Shown here: piece by piece, positions 35,882 through 44,472 of the stretch
Layout: the number at the start of each line of letters is the position of its first letter
Numbering within the stretch: the first letter of the stretch is position 1
NCBI GenBank assembly: GCA_900539845.1
Contig: UQDP01000006.1
Span: 1 to 64,000 of the forward strand
Reading direction: 5' to 3'
Length of the DNA stretch: 64,000 nucleotides
From: an uncultured Oscillospiraceae bacterium
GTDB taxonomy: Bacteria > Bacillota > Clostridia > Oscillospirales > Acutalibacteraceae
Made by a program: the position numbers and the translations under genes
The notes under the pieces: generated by a model
Seen by the model: the letters and a program-made list of their open reading frames with translations, nothing else
Told to the model about the DNA's origin: nothing
Databases searched by the model: none

Positions 35882-36763
35882 ATGAGGATTCTTGCTTTTG
35901 ACATCGGCGGAACGAATATCAAATACGCCATATGCAATGAAAACTATACGCTTACCGAGATCCAATCCGTTCCCACGGAGGCGTCTAAAGGCGGTCAGTA
36001 TATCATAAATAAAGTGCTTGAGATTATCGATGGCTTTGATAATATCGACCGTATTGCCATAAGCACGGCGGGTCAGGTGGATTCCGAAAACGGGATCGTC
36101 GTTTACGCAACGGATAATATCCCCTATTATACAGGAATGATGGTCAAAAAAATGGTGGAAAGCAAAACAGGCATTCCTACATTTGTTGAAAATGATGTAA
36201 ATGCCGCTGCTGTCGGTGAAGCAACTTTCGGCGCGGCAAAAGGCTGCGGTGATTTTATCTGTCTCACATTCGGAACCGGGATTGGCGGAGCGATTTATAT
36301 AAACAACGAGCTGTATAAAGGCTCAAATTCTTCTGCCGGCGAATTCGGGCATTTCATAACGCATGCGGGTGGCAGACCCTGTACCTGTGGCGGAGAGGGC
36401 TGTTATGAGCAGTACGCGTCCGCTAAAGCGCTGACTCAGGCGGTTGAAAAAGTAACGGGAAAAAGCCTTAATGGATTTCAGATCTTTCAGAAAGAAAATA
36501 TAGAGGATCCTGAGATCAGACATGTTGTAGATATCTGGATCGATGAAATCATTATCGGGCTCAAGAGCCTTATTTGTATATTTAATCCGTCACTTATCGT
36601 TCTCAGCGGAGGCATCATGAGTGAAGAATATATTATTGAGCTGATAGACAGAAAAATATACAAAGAACTTATGGATAATTTCAGAAATGTAAAGATAGTC
36701 AACACCGAACTCGGCAACAATGCGGGACTTCTCGGTGCGGCATACAGAGCTTCAAAATTATAA
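35882..36763 (+). CDS. ROK family sugar kinase
   Basis: A 293-residue ROK protein without the DNA-binding domain of ROK repressors, so a kinase rather than a regulator. ATP-binding FDIGGTNIKYA is at the N-terminus, the sugar-binding ENDVNAAAVGEA segment is in the middle, and the zinc motif CTCGGEGCYEQYAS follows. Likely substrates are glucose, N-acetylmannosamine or N-acetylglucosamine; the neighbours do not decide. It stands alone with its own promoter and terminator. Confidence 0.88.
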   Translation: MRILAFDIGGTNIKYAICNENYTLTEIQSVPTEASKGGQYIINKVLEIIDGFDNIDRIAISTAGQVDSENGIVVYATDNIPYYTGMMVKKMVESKTGIPTFVENDVNAAAVGEATFGAAKGCGDFICLTFGTGIGGAIYINNELYKGSNSSAGEFGHFITHAGGRPCTCGGEGCYEQYASAKALTQAVEKVTGKSLNGFQIFQKENIEDPEIRHVVDIWIDEIIIGLKSLICIFNPSLIVLSGGIMSEEYIIELIDRKIYKELMDNFRNVKIVNTELGNNAGLLGAAYRASKL

Positions 36764-36770
36764 TCAGTTT

Positions 36771-36802
36771 AAGATCCGGCAAGCAATCGCCGGATCTTTT
36801 TT
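36771..36802 (+). terminator. Terminator of the ROK gene
   Basis: AAGATCCGGC (36771-36780) pairs with GCCGGATCTT (36789-36798), followed by a T run. Confidence 0.9.
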
Positions 36803-36805
36803 GAT

Positions 36806-36942
36806 TTATTTACATTTCATAGTGAGCATACCGTCATCCGTAAAATCGATTGCATTTTCACTAACAGCATATTGCTGTTGGTTTAATAGACCATATTGCT
36901 GTTTCGCATAATGATCTGTGTGATTTCATCATGATGATTCAC
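36806..36942 (-). pseudogene. Tiny ORF with a perfect ribosome binding site but a shifted frame
   Basis: On the minus strand AAAGGAGG (36950-36957) lies 7 nt before GTG 36942. That frame encodes only 19 residues (starting VNHHDEITQ) before a stop. In the frame one base back, an open stretch runs from about 36928 to a TAA at 36806-36808 and reads protein-like: QQYGLLNQQQYAV, then ENAIDFTDDGMLTMKCK. Total length is 137 nt, two over a multiple of three. A 10-nt direct repeat CAGCAATATG lies within it. It could be a decayed small gene, an assembly error or a frameshifted gene; no classical slippery heptamer is apparent. Confidence 0.4.
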
Positions 36943-37012
36943 TCAAAAACCTCCTTTCACTTCTAATACTTTTTGAAATACAAAAATTTAACACAAATCA
37001 AAAAAATTATAG

Positions 37013-37042
37013 AAAAAGGCTGTTTCGATGGATGAAACAGCC
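37013..37042 (-). terminator. Terminator after the FliB-like gene
   Basis: GGCTGTTTC and GAAACAGCC (stem within 37018-37042) form a 9-bp hairpin with a 7-nt loop; on the minus strand five T follow. Confidence 0.88.
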
Positions 37043-37047
37043 GAAAT

Positions 37048-38007
37048 TTATGTAAAATATTTAATCAGATTCTCAACAGAAAGTATACCGTCGTTTCGCA
37101 GAAGTTTATTATATCTTGCCATATTAACATCACTGTGTTCCGTTTCCTTGCTCCAGAGATGGATCGTCCACGAATCATTTCCGAAAAAAGCCGGTATAAG
37201 CACGCCGACAGCCGCTGCTTTGATTTTAGATAAAACATCTTTGTCATAAACAGCCTGCATAAAGTAACGAAACAGAAAATATACAGCGATATTTTCACAG
37301 CTTTTAGAATGGATTACAGACCGATCAAATTTTCCGTTTCTGACCTTTTGGGTCCATTCCGGGTTGATTACCTCTGCGTTATGAAAGATCTCTTTAAAAG
37401 AAACGCAGGGCAAACCTTCATCATATCCGTAAATATCCTTCTGAATTTCCAGACCGAATTCTAAAAGAAGAATGATTCTCTCATTTAGCGGCAGTTGTTT
37501 GTTTTTGACGATCTCATACGCCCTTTTTCTGGCTTTTAGCAAATAAAAATAGAGTTCCGCGTCAATATCGTTTAGGACAGGCGGAGCGGAATTTACTGTT
37601 TCTTCAAACTCAAAATCTTCCTCAAGATTCCACATCATCTCGCTTGCCACAGGGCAGGAGAACGAAATTCCCATCTCACGCGTTGCACCGAAATCGTTTA
37701 TAAACCGCGGAAAATTCCGGCAGGTATACGGAGTGTGCTCTCCACCTATAGCAATGTGCATATCGCAAAGGTTATCACTATTTAAAAACGGGCATCTTTT
37801 GTTTTTTGTTAGCCTGAAAACCGTGTTTCCGTATTCGTCTTTATCAAGCACACTGTCTATTTTTTGCCTGAGGGGTCCGCTTAGTGTTTTGTAGTAGCTC
37901 AGTGACTCATGATCCGCGTCCACTTCCCATCCCTGGCAGCAGGAATCCGGGCAATCCCCGGCTATACATTTAAAATCCTTATAAAATGACGGAGTTATTA
38001 TCTTCAA
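37048..38007 (-). CDS. FliB-like Cys-rich protein (flagellin lysine-N-methylase family)
   Basis: A 319-residue protein with the FliB-family N-terminal cysteine pattern: CIAGDCPDSCCQGW, then RCPFLNSDNLCDMH and YTCRNFPR, which suggest a bound iron-sulfur cluster. In Salmonella FliB methylates lysines of flagellin. No flagellar gene is in the window and non-motile Clostridia also carry such genes, so the substrate may be another protein. The start appears to be TTG with GGGGAG 6 nt upstream. It is flanked by terminators and so is monocistronic. Confidence 0.82.
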   Translation of the reverse strand: MKIITPSFYKDFKCIAGDCPDSCCQGWEVDADHESLSYYKTLSGPLRQKIDSVLDKDEYGNTVFRLTKNKRCPFLNSDNLCDMHIAIGGEHTPYTCRNFPRFINDFGATREMGISFSCPVASEMMWNLEEDFEFEETVNSAPPVLNDIDAELYFYLLKARKRAYEIVKNKQLPLNERIILLLEFGLEIQKDIYGYDEGLPCVSFKEIFHNAEVINPEWTQKVRNGKFDRSVIHSKSCENIAVYFLFRYFMQAVYDKDVLSKIKAAAVGVLIPAFFGNDSWTIHLWSKETEHSDVNMARYNKLLRNDGILSVENLIKYFT

Positions 38008-38071
38008 GCAGCTCTCCCCTTATCCATAAACCGAAATCCATCTAATGAATCCGGCAGCGGTCTGACGAAAT

Positions 38072-38106
38072 AAAAAAAGGAAACGCCACAAATGTGGAAT
38101 TTCCTT
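38072..38106 (-). terminator. Terminator after tRNA-Leu
   Basis: On the minus strand GGAAA and TTTCC with inner CCACA/TGTGG pairing form one long hairpin, followed by a run of T. It directly abuts the encoded CCA end of the tRNA. Confidence 0.85.
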
Positions 38107-38109
38107 TTT

Positions 38110-38194
38110 TGGTGCGAGAGACGGGACTTGAACCCGTACGAGTCGCCCCACACGCCCCTCAAACGTGCGCGTCTGCCGATTCCGCCACTCTCGC
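38110..38194 (-). tRNA. tRNA-Leu (anticodon GAG)
   Basis: On the minus strand the acceptor GCGAGAG pairs with CTCTCGC, followed by A and an encoded CCA. The anticodon stem CACGT/GCGTG encloses TTGAGGG, giving anticodon GAG (leucine CUC/CUU). The long variable arm is typical of class II tRNA-Leu. Confidence 0.92.
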
Positions 38195-38208
38195 TCGCAA
38201 CGATTGAG

Positions 38209-38237
38209 ATTATAACAGATTAATCATATATTGTCAA
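38209..38237 (-). promoter_or_regulatory. Consensus sigma-A promoter of tRNA-Leu
   Basis: Minus-strand TTGACA (38232-38237), 17 nt, TATAAT (38209-38214), a perfect consensus. The -35 box lies inside the last codons of the HAD phosphatase gene. Confidence 0.92.
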
Positions 38238-38955
38238 TATCTATTTTTAAAATTTTTAAAATATCTTCGGGAGAATTTATGATAACATCGGCGCCGGCGC
38301 TGACGAGGTTTTCCATCGGTCTGAAACCCCATGTAACGCCTATACTGCGGCAGCCGAGATTAGAGGCGGTCTCGATATCGACACTGCTGTCACCTATCCA
38401 CAGGCATTTGTCCGGCGATATGCCGAGCGAATCTATAATTTCGCGCGCAACGGTAGGATCGGGCTTCTTCGGCTTGCTGTCCAGCGCGCCCTGAACGATG
38501 TCAAAGCTGTTTTCGGGAAACAGCGCGCTGATCATACCTTTTGCCGCCGTATCCGGCTTGTTCGTGCATACAACAAGAATATAGCCATGGGATTTCAGTT
38601 TGCGTATCACACCGTTCATCTTAGGATAAATATGCGCATGCTCCAGCTTTATCTCATTATATTTGATTTTAAATTCTTCGTAAATGCTGTCCAAATCACG
38701 CTTACTCAGTTTATTGTCAAACGCGCGCTGAACAAGCAGACGGGCGCCGTTGCCGACAAAATTTTTGTAATCGGCAACAGTCCACTTAGGCTCAATACCA
38801 TGTTTTTTGAGAAGAAAATCACAAGCGAGCCCCAGATCGTCGATCGTGTTTATAAGCGTACCGTCCAAATCAAAAATGATGCATTTGGGGGTTCCGACAA
38901 TTCCCGAAGCCAAATTAGCATCTTCACTATTTGATACTGTCAATATCCTGCCCAT
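38224..38955 (-). CDS. HAD-family phosphatase, phosphoglycolate phosphatase-like
   Basis: A 243-residue HAD hydrolase. The catalytic motif is IIFDLDGTLINTIDD, motif II is VVCTNKP, motif III lysine is in KPKKPDP and motif IV is WIGDSSVDIETA. A helical cap of the Gph type lies between motifs I and II. Substrate is probably a small phosphate ester such as phosphoglycolate. ATG 38955 with GAGG upstream lies inside the end of potD, giving a 29-nt overlap and a 21-residue leader before the fold. The overlap ties it to the polyamine operon, though a functional link is not established. Confidence 0.88.
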   Translation of the reverse strand: MGRILTVSNSEDANLASGIVGTPKCIIFDLDGTLINTIDDLGLACDFLLKKHGIEPKWTVADYKNFVGNGARLLVQRAFDNKLSKRDLDSIYEEFKIKYNEIKLEHAHIYPKMNGVIRKLKSHGYILVVCTNKPDTAAKGMISALFPENSFDIVQGALDSKPKKPDPTVAREIIDSLGISPDKCLWIGDSSVDIETASNLGCRSIGVTWGFRPMENLVSAGADVIINSPEDILKILKIDIDNI

Positions 38956-40210
38956 AGACCTCACTTAAATCTTCAAATTTTTTCTTTTTAGAATCGTATA
39001 TAAGCTTTGCCGCAACGCCCAGCAATGCCAGACCTACTACAGCGCCAAAAGCGATGTAAATGTTACGTTCTTCCTGCTCGCTGTTTGCGGAAAGTCTTCC
39101 GCTTTTCACTTTTGTCCACAGGTCAGCCTGTATCTCAAGAATATTCTGCGGCAGATTTGAAAAATACTGACCTTCCGGCATGACGGAAGGATATACCGCT
39201 TCGTTTTCAAAGAGCGAATGCTCCTCATTATTTTTGACCGTTGTGTTGGGAGACGCATAATAGATGTATTCCGCGTTTTCAAGCGCGACCTGCGGCTCCT
39301 GCATAAAGTTTATGAAAGCCTCTGCACCCTTTTTATTCTGTGTGCAGGTCGGAATGCAGAAAGCGTCATAAAATATATTTACCCCTTCTTCGGGAAAAGC
39401 GTATGCAAGATCGGGATTGTTTTCGTTCATCAGAACATAATCGCCGGCATAATAGGTTGCAAACGCATATTCGCCGCTTTCCATAAGGTTAAATACCTCG
39501 TCCATGACATAGACGGGATTGACCTTATCTCTCTGTTCGGCAAGCAGTTCTGCGGCTTCAGTCCAGTCGCTCTCGTTCGTGGAATTGAAATCCTGACCGA
39601 GCAGCGCCTGCGCTATGGCAAACGCGTCCCTTGAATTGTTGAACATAAGGATTTTGTCTTTATATTGCTCATCCCACAAAACGCTCCAGCTTGTCGGCTC
39701 TTCGGAAACCAGTTTTGTATTATAAATCAGAGCAGTGGTGCCTACATTATAGCAAAGCGAATATTTCTGTTCGGGGTCAAAAAACAGATTTTGATACTGA
39801 TCTTCTATCAGTTCCCTGTTAGGTACATTATTCCAGTCTATTTCAAGCAGCAGACCTTCGTCGATCAGGCGCTCAATCATATAGTCACTGGGAACTATGA
39901 CATCATAGGATACACCACCGCCGGCAAGCCTTGAGTACATATTTTCGTTTGACTCATAGTTTGTGTAATTGACGGTCGCTCCCGTAAGGCGTTCAAATTC
40001 AGAAACAACATCCATTGAGCCTTCCAATCCGTCAGAAATATACTCGCCCCAGTTATACACATTTACAGTAGTTCCGGCAAGTCCGAGACCTGCATAGTAT
40101 TCGATCTGCTCCGGCGTGAACACTTCTTCCTCATCCGCTGCAAAAGCAGTAACGGAGAGCGGAGTACAGATCAAAACGAGACACAGTAAAAGAATCGTTG
40201 CTTTTCTCAT
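38927..40210 (-). CDS. potD: Polyamine ABC transporter substrate-binding protein with C-terminal membrane anchor
   Basis: A 427-residue PotD-type binding protein. The N-terminus is a signal peptide (cleavage expected near AFA-AD), the mature part has VYNWGEYIS and PSDYMIERL, family hallmarks, and binds spermidine or putrescine. Unlike lipoprotein PotD of many Gram-positives there is no lipobox cysteine; instead a transmembrane helix (about residues 385-403) and a basic tail close the protein, so it is anchored by its C-terminus. It overlaps potC by 4 nt and the HAD gene by 29 nt. Confidence 0.9.
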   Translation of the reverse strand: MRKATILLLCLVLICTPLSVTAFAADEEEVFTPEQIEYYAGLGLAGTTVNVYNWGEYISDGLEGSMDVVSEFERLTGATVNYTNYESNENMYSRLAGGGVSYDVIVPSDYMIERLIDEGLLLEIDWNNVPNRELIEDQYQNLFFDPEQKYSLCYNVGTTALIYNTKLVSEEPTSWSVLWDEQYKDKILMFNNSRDAFAIAQALLGQDFNSTNESDWTEAAELLAEQRDKVNPVYVMDEVFNLMESGEYAFATYYAGDYVLMNENNPDLAYAFPEEGVNIFYDAFCIPTCTQNKKGAEAFINFMQEPQVALENAEYIYYASPNTTVKNNEEHSLFENEAVYPSVMPEGQYFSNLPQNILEIQADLWTKVKSGRLSANSEQEERNIYIAFGAVVGLALLGVAAKLIYDSKKKKFEDLSEVYGQDIDSIK

Positions 40211-41028
40211 TTTCTTTCACTCTTACCCTTTTCCGATCTCGCCTGCGCGATATTGAGCAGAATAAGCAAAACAAGTATCACTGCAAACATCAGCATGGAA
40301 AGCGCGTACATATCCGGCTTTACACGCTTTTTGGTAAGCGAGAAAATATAGATAGGCAGTGTTTGGAAGCTCGGTCCGTTCGTAAAATAGGAAATGATAA
40401 AATCATCAAGAGAGAGTGTAAAACTCATTACAAGACCCGTTATTATGCCGCTCATTATATTCGGAAGCACAACCTTGAAAAATGCTTTTACCGGCTTGCA
40501 GCCTAAATCAACAGCCGCCTCGTATATATTTATATCAAACTGCCTCAGTTTCGGAAGAACATTGAGAACAACATACGGCAGGCAGAAAGTTACGTGCGCT
40601 ATAAGCAGTGACCAAAAATTGAGAGAATCCGAACGTCCTATAAGCGTGCCTGCGAAAACAAAAAGAAGCATCATGGAAATGCCGGTAACGATCTCAGGAT
40701 TCATCATAGGGACATTGGTTACCGTCATTACAACGCTTTTCAATCTTTTATTTCTATAATTATATATTCCTACGGCAGCCATTGTACCGATTATTGTGGA
40801 GATGATGCATGAACACACTGCGAGTATAAGCGTGTTTTTCAGCGCGTCCATAGCAGCGGCATTTGAAAACATTTCACTCCACCATTTAAGAGAAAATGAG
40901 GTAAACTGATACGTGCTGGCGCTTTCATTGAAAGAAAACACGGCCATGACCGCCATTGGGGCATAAAGAAATATGAACACAAGCACCATATAAAATTTTG
41001 CGGCGCCGGAAAGCTTCGCTTTTTTCAT
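40207..41028 (-). CDS. potC: Polyamine ABC transporter permease PotC
   Basis: A 273-residue inner membrane permease with about six helices. The EAA loop for contact with the ATPase reads YEAAVDLGCKPVKAFFKVVLPNI. It forms the spermidine/putrescine channel with PotB. The gene overlaps potB and potD by 4 nt each (ATGA type), a tight operon. Length is normal. Confidence 0.94.
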   Translation of the reverse strand: MKKAKLSGAAKFYMVLVFIFLYAPMAVMAVFSFNESASTYQFTSFSLKWWSEMFSNAAAMDALKNTLILAVCSCIISTIIGTMAAVGIYNYRNKRLKSVVMTVTNVPMMNPEIVTGISMMLLFVFAGTLIGRSDSLNFWSLLIAHVTFCLPYVVLNVLPKLRQFDINIYEAAVDLGCKPVKAFFKVVLPNIMSGIITGLVMSFTLSLDDFIISYFTNGPSFQTLPIYIFSLTKKRVKPDMYALSMLMFAVILVLLILLNIAQARSEKGKSERK

Positions 41029-41852
41029 ATAACTACTCCCCCTTCTGTTTCACTGTCTGCACCGAGATAATTCATAACACCGAGGCAGATGAGTATAAGC
41101 ACCATCAGCACGAGTGACAAACTTGCGCCGAGATTATAATTGTTGGCGGACTGAAACTGCGTTTCGATTATATCGCCTATCAAGACAACCTGACCACCGC
41201 CGAGCTTTTGCGTTATATAAAATGTTGAAACACACGGAACAAACACCATGGTTATTCCGCTTAACACCCCGGGCAGAGACAAAGGCATTATGACTTTTTT
41301 TATGATCTGAAATCTGTTTGACCCGAGATCCTGCGCCGCCTCGATAAGCGAGTTATCCATTTTGGAAAGAACGGAATAGATAGGCAGTATCATGTACGGC
41401 AGAAAGTTATAGACCATACCCAGAATGACTGCTGCGCCGGTGTTGATAAGCTGAACGCTTCCCAGACCGATTGCGTTGAGAAACGTATTTATTATTCCCG
41501 TATCACCGAGTATAGTCATCCAAGAATATGTTCTTATCAGGAAATTCATCCACATCGGCAGCATAACGAGCAGCACCATCATGCTTTGCGTGCGGAATTT
41601 CAGCTTGGATAAAAAATACGCAAACGGATACGCGATAACAAGGCATATAACAGTTGCCGCTATACCGTAAAGCACGGACAGCAGGATTGTCGAGGTATAT
41701 TCAGGAATAGCCTTTATGTTGTTGAGCGTAAATGCGCCGGTAGAATCTGTAAGCGCATAATATACTACCATAAGAAGCGGCGCGATAATGAACAGCACCG
41801 ACCAAATGATATAGGGCTTGTCCACAAGCCTGCGTGTCAGACTATTTTTCAT
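41025..41852 (-). CDS. potB: Polyamine ABC transporter permease PotB
   Basis: A 275-residue membrane permease with six predicted helices and an EAA loop reading [23 protein letters not shown]. The partner of PotC. The open frame reaches 41942 inside potA, but ATG 41852 with GGGAGG 7 nt upstream fits the family; the result is an 11-nt overlap with potA. Coupled translation with potA and potC is likely. Confidence 0.94.
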   Translation of the reverse strand: MKNSLTRRLVDKPYIIWSVLFIIAPLLMVVYYALTDSTGAFTLNNIKAIPEYTSTILLSVLYGIAATVICLVIAYPFAYFLSKLKFRTQSMMVLLVMLPMWMNFLIRTYSWMTILGDTGIINTFLNAIGLGSVQLINTGAAVILGMVYNFLPYMILPIYSVLSKMDNSLIEAAQDLGSNRFQIIKKVIMPLSLPGVLSGITMVFVPCVSTFYITQKLGGGQVVLIGDIIETQFQSANNYNLGASLSLVLMVLILICLGVMNYLGADSETEGGVVI

Positions 41853-42975
41853 CAGAGTCCTCCCACTCGTAATCAGCGTCATTGATATGGTCAAACTCAT
41901 CCGAGAAGAAGGAATAATCGCCGAATTCGCCGCTGTATTCACTGCGTTTCATAACGTGAATGGAATCCGCGTCAATATACATGCCGATGGTTTCGCCCAC
42001 TTTGTGGTATTCGGTGGTCTGCACAAGCCAGATAAAACCGCCTACGTCAACAAAGGTCTCAAAAAACGTGCCCTTAAAAACAACATCGGTAACAACACCG
42101 GGAAGCGTATCCTTTTCCCCGATTTTTTTAATAGCGATATCCTCGGGTCTGATTACAGCCTCAACACGCTCATTCGGCTCAAAGCCTTTATCAAGGCAGT
42201 CAAACGTAACATCGGATATCTTAACATAATAGTCTTTTATCATAATAGCGTCAACGATATTGGATTCGCCGATGAAATCGGCTACAAAGGCGTTGACAGG
42301 TTCGTTATATATATCCTGAGGAGTGCCGATCTGCTGTATTTTGCCCTTATCCATAACTACGACACGGTCACTCATTGAGAGCGCTTCTTCCTGATCATGC
42401 GTTACATAGATAAAAGTGATCCCGAGCCTTTTCTGAATAGATTTAAGCTCCTTTTGCATATCCTTTCTGAGCTTCAGATCAAGCGCTCCGAGCGGCTCAT
42501 CCAGCAGAAGCACATGCGGTTTGTTCGCAAGTGCCCTGGCAATGGCAACACGCTGCTGCTGACCGCCCGAAAGGCTGTCTATGGATCGCTTTTCAAAGCC
42601 TTTAAGATTAACAAGCTCTAACATTTCGGCAACGGTTTTGCGTATCTCAGGCTTGCTCATCTTCTGGATTTCAGGACCGAAAGCCACATTTTCAAACACA
42701 TTTAAATGCGAAAAAAGAGCATAACGCTGAAAAATCGTGTTCACCTTTCTTTTGTGGGGAGGAATATTGTTTATTACCTTGCCCTCAAAAACGATTTCAC
42801 CCTCATTCGGCTCAACAAAGCCCGCAATGCAGCGAAGCGTTGTTGTTTTTCCGCAGCCGGAGGGACCGAGCAGCGTTATGAACTCTTTTTTGTTAATTGA
42901 CAGATTCAATTTGTCAAGAATCACGTTTTCGCCGTATCTAACGGTAACATCTTTAAGATCAATGATTTTTTCCAA
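41842..42975 (-). CDS. potA: Polyamine ABC transporter ATPase PotA
   Basis: A 377-residue ATPase. Walker [10 protein letters not shown], signature [15 protein letters not shown], Walker [13 protein letters not shown] and the switch His in THDQEEAL are present, and a C-terminal TOBE-type regulatory domain follows. It powers polyamine uptake. It appears to start with TTG at 42975, after GAGGAA; no nearer ATG exists in frame. It is the first gene of the potABCD-HAD operon and has its own promoter. Confidence 0.95.
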   Translation of the reverse strand: MEKIIDLKDVTVRYGENVILDKLNLSINKKEFITLLGPSGCGKTTTLRCIAGFVEPNEGEIVFEGKVINNIPPHKRKVNTIFQRYALFSHLNVFENVAFGPEIQKMSKPEIRKTVAEMLELVNLKGFEKRSIDSLSGGQQQRVAIARALANKPHVLLLDEPLGALDLKLRKDMQKELKSIQKRLGITFIYVTHDQEEALSMSDRVVVMDKGKIQQIGTPQDIYNEPVNAFVADFIGESNIVDAIMIKDYYVKISDVTFDCLDKGFEPNERVEAVIRPEDIAIKKIGEKDTLPGVVTDVVFKGTFFETFVDVGGFIWLVQTTEYHKVGETIGMYIDADSIHVMKRSEYSGEFGDYSFFSDEFDHINDADYEWEDSDEK

Positions 42976-43028
42976 TTATGCACTTCCTCTTTGTAGCCCG
43001 ATTCAACAATAGTTTTGCTGTAAGATTA

Positions 43029-43056
43029 AATATATCAAATTATGAGGAAATGTCAA
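43029..43056 (-). promoter_or_regulatory. Sigma-A promoter of potABCD
   Basis: Minus-strand TTGACA (43051-43056), 16 nt, TATATT (43029-43034), just downstream of the spoVFB stop codon. The leader is about 47 nt; no clear riboswitch fold is seen. Confidence 0.75.
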
Positions 43057-43061
43057 GAATT

Positions 43062-43625
43062 TCAGAATATTTTTTTCAAAATTTCTTCACCGTTTGCAAC
43101 CTTGTTTACCGTATCTGTTACAAGTGAAAAATCACATACCATGGATTTTGTTTTGTGAATGCAATCATCCATACCGAACGGGATGAAATAATAATTTTTA
43201 TAATTCATTAAATTACCTATATTCTTTGCAGCCGCACCGAGAGCGTCATTTGTAGACACGCCGATGATAACGGGACGGGAATTTCTCAAATGACTTTTTG
43301 CAGCCATTGTGACGGCTGTGTCTGCAATTCCGTTTGCAAGTTTCGCAAGGGTGTTTCCCGTGCAGGGAACTATGCAAAGGATATCAAACAGTTTTTTCGG
43401 TCCTATCGGCTCTGCCTGTTCGATTTTGTGAATAATATCATGCCCTGTAATGCTTTTTATTTCCTTCTGAAAATATTCGGCGTCACCGAAACGTGTGTCG
43501 GTATTGTAAGCCGTTTCGCTCATAACGGGGTATACATCATACCCGGCCGCAACAAGGTCTCTGAGTGCGTCCAGAGATTTTGAAAACGTGCAGAACGAAC
43601 CGGTCAGCGCGTATCCGATCTTCAA
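43062..43625 (-). CDS. spoVFB: Dipicolinate synthase subunit B
   Basis: A 187-residue flavoprotein-like subunit of dipicolinate synthase. The YALTGSFCTFSKSLDAL N-terminus and PCTGNTLAKLANGIADT segment are typical of the SpoVFB family (flavodoxin/Rossmann fold). With subunit A it makes dipicolinic acid in the mother cell, giving the spore core its heat resistance. It overlaps subunit A by 4 nt. No dapA or dapG gene is adjacent, unlike B. subtilis. Confidence 0.94.
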   Translation of the reverse strand: MKIGYALTGSFCTFSKSLDALRDLVAAGYDVYPVMSETAYNTDTRFGDAEYFQKEIKSITGHDIIHKIEQAEPIGPKKLFDILCIVPCTGNTLAKLANGIADTAVTMAAKSHLRNSRPVIIGVSTNDALGAAAKNIGNLMNYKNYYFIPFGMDDCIHKTKSMVCDFSLVTDTVNKVANGEEILKKIF

Positions 43626-44350
43626 AGCTGTTCCTCCTCAATTATGTTTATAACCGCTTCGCCAATAAGTTCTCCCGCGGTTTTCTGAGTATATCTGCTC
43701 GGCATTCCCCTGCCGTTTATCAATTTGATCCCGAGACTTCCGGCAACGAGTGTATCCACACCTCCGGGGAATGAAGCTAAATCCAGTATAATCGCATTTT
43801 TTTTAAGCGCCTTAAGTTCGGTTTTTGTCAGAACAGTGTGGGGTACGGTGTTTATAATGATATCAGCGTCATTCGGCTTTTTGAGTTCCTCAAAGCTTAT
43901 ATGCCGCGCGCCGTTAAAAACTGCCTGTGCCATTGAACTGCTGCTTCTGGAACAAACCGTGACAACGGCTCCCAGAGCCGTCAGGAGCTTATGCATAGCT
44001 TTGGCTATCCTGCCGTATCCTAAAATGGTTATGTTTTTGCCTGTAAGCGTTTCAGGAGTGTTTTCCTCCAGGCAGACGAGCGCCCCTTCGGCAGTTAAGA
44101 ACGCGTTTTTTAAAACATATGTTTCATTTTTCATATAATCAAAACCGTTTTCGTAGTCTCCCTTGCCGTAAAAGGCCAGTTTTCCGTTTATGGCGCTAAA
44201 CATCTCTTTTTTCGCAGGAACGGGAAGCAAAACAAAATCGGCTTCTTCTGTTTTTTCTTTATAAATAAATCCGTGGCCCACAAGATATTCTTTTGCAAAA
44301 AGCATTCTATCATCATCTTTATACGGCACGGCAAAGCTTTTAATATTCAT
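43622..44350 (-). CDS. spoVFA: Dipicolinate synthase subunit A
   Basis: A 242-residue NAD(P)-binding protein of the SpoVFA family, somewhat shorter than the Bacillus protein of about 297 residues. The N-terminal region has ADFVLLPVPA and the Rossmann motif reads ITILGYGRIAKAMHKLL. It converts a tetrahydrodipicolinate-pathway intermediate to dipicolinate together with subunit B. AGGAG lies 8 nt before the ATG. A sigma-K-like promoter lies directly upstream, consistent with mother-cell expression. Confidence 0.93.
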   Translation of the reverse strand: MNIKSFAVPYKDDDRMLFAKEYLVGHGFIYKEKTEEADFVLLPVPAKKEMFSAINGKLAFYGKGDYENGFDYMKNETYVLKNAFLTAEGALVCLEENTPETLTGKNITILGYGRIAKAMHKLLTALGAVVTVCSRSSSSMAQAVFNGARHISFEELKKPNDADIIINTVPHTVLTKTELKALKKNAIILDLASFPGGVDTLVAGSLGIKLINGRGMPSRYTQKTAGELIGEAVINIIEEEQL

Positions 44351-44369
44351 AAAACCACTCCTATCACAC

Positions 44370-44396
44370 CATAATATGCTTAAAATATTTTGATGT
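44370..44396 (-). promoter_or_regulatory. Candidate sigma-K promoter of spoVFAB
   Basis: Minus-strand CATATTATG (44370-44378), close to the sigma-K -10 CATAnnnTA with one mismatch, lies 16 nt after an AC dinucleotide (44395-44396) in GAACATC, matching the AC -35. No good sigma-A hexamers are placed here. In B. subtilis spoVF is sigma-K controlled. Confidence 0.5.
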
Positions 44397-44472
44397 TCAT
44401 GAAGTTTAACTGTTTATTTTTTGATATAATAGTTGTATAATATTAGAAATTAATTCTATGGAGGAACTTCCT

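Noticed and set aside
36845..36905. Repeated CAGCAATATG as a start of a CRISPR or microsatellite array
   Set aside because: Only two copies separated by about 16 nt are present; no further repeats.
36771..37042. Pair of hairpins around 36.8-37.0 kb as a possible mobile-element boundary
   Set aside because: Both are ordinary terminators of the flanking genes; there are no terminal inverted repeats, target duplications or transposase.
42976..43028. Possible riboswitch in the potABCD leader
   Set aside because: The leader is only about 47 nt and shows no stable multi-stem fold.
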